NCBI GenBank assembly: GCA_946629405.1
Contig: CAMOXW010000230.1
Span: forward strand, 1-33,291
Direction of reading: 5' to 3'
DNA from: an uncultured Ruminococcus sp.
Lineage (GTDB): Bacteria; Bacillota_A; Clostridia; Oscillospirales; Ruminococcaceae
Length of the DNA: 33,291 nucleotides
Position numbers and translations under genes: made by a program. Every line of letters starts with the position of its first letter. The first letter of the stretch is position 1. The notes beneath the pieces were generated by a model, which saw only the letters and a program-made list of their open reading frames with translations, made no database searches and was not told the origin of the DNA. Below are positions 33,081 through 33,291 of the stretch, piece after piece.

Positions 33081-33291
33081 ATGTACACTCTGAACGAATT
33101 GATAAAGGCTTCAAAAACGGTCTCTGACGGAAAGACGGTCAGGCTTGCTGTACTTGGCAGCTGCTCGACGCAGTTCATTACGAAGGCAGTAAGGGGCTGC
33201 GGGGTCAAAAGGGGGATGAATATCCTCACCTTTGAGTCAGATTATGACCAGATAACGGAGCAGATAGTTGACAGCCGTTCCGCGCTCTACA
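33081..33291 (+). CDS. FkbH-like HAD-family protein, 5' part
   Basis: Only the first 70 codons are inside the window. RLAVLGSCSTQFITKAV followed by GVKRGMNILTFESDYDQ and DSRSALY matches the N-terminal domain of FkbH-like proteins, whose HAD part comes later. FkbH-type enzymes take the glyceryl group from 1,3-bisphosphoglycerate and load it on an ACP, for methoxymalonyl-ACP extenders or for tetronate-type units. AGGAG (33070-33074) precedes the ATG, 18 bases after the NRPS stop, so it belongs to the operon. The catalytic HAD motifs lie outside the window and cannot be checked. Confidence 0.8.
   Translation, partial: MYTLNELIKASKTVSDGKTVRLAVLGSCSTQFITKAVRGCGVKRGMNILTFESDYDQITEQIVDSRSALY

Noticed and set aside
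1..33291. CRISPR arrays, tRNA or rRNA genes, transposases, phage genes
   Set aside because: None seen on either strand by reading; no spaced direct repeats or cloverleaf-like segments stood out.

Overview
The window looks like chromosomal DNA from a low-to-mid GC Firmicute. An anaerobic Ruminococcus-like member of the Clostridia is my best guess. This rests on strong GGAGG-type ribosome sites, near-consensus sigma-A promoters, AGG/AGA/ATA-rich codon use and a short-box lipoprotein, and on no database match. All convincing genes lie on the + strand. I see no tRNA, rRNA, CRISPR array, insertion sequence or phage gene.

Region 1 (1-930) holds a promoter and a lipoprotein of unknown function. Region 2 (930-1660) has no convincing gene. 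It contains three terminator-like hairpins, a short dyad and the promoter of the next unit. Region 3 (1661-3690) is a two-gene unit, a polytopic permease overlapping a Sfp-type phosphopantetheinyl transferase (PPTase). The PPTase is the enzyme needed to activate the carrier proteins encoded downstream.

Region 4 (3757 to beyond the right edge) is one long, tightly packed operon for a hybrid NRPS/PKS product. It starts from a perfect TTGACA-17-TATAAT promoter and a leader with an attenuator-like hairpin. The genes in order are: a thioesterase with a Cys nucleophile; an NRPS with domains aryl-A / ArCP / Cy / A / T; an ABC exporter (ATPase plus two permeases, the first broken by an in-frame TAG); a PKS with KS-AT-cMT-ACP; a protein with a degenerate A domain, an intact T domain and a degenerate thioester reductase; a C-T protein; a KS / AT-remnant / ACP / C protein; two Ser thioesterases; a crotonyl-CoA carboxylase/reductase-like enzyme; a free ACP; a FabF-like ketosynthase; an A-T-C-T NRPS; and the start of an FkbH-like gene cut by the window edge.

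My reading is as follows. An aryl acid is loaded and condensed with a Cys (or Ser/Thr) that the Cy domain cyclises to an azoline, as in yersiniabactin and pyochelin type metallophores. The chain then passes through two PKS stations and several condensation stations, some lacking their own A or AT domain and so needing loading in trans. The CCR/ACP/KS/FkbH genes suggest an unusual extender or a glycerol-derived unit. No ketoreductase and no in-line thioesterase is seen, so release probably uses one of the three free thioesterases or a gene beyond the window. The exact product cannot be read from the sequence. This gene combination is unlike any cluster I can name.
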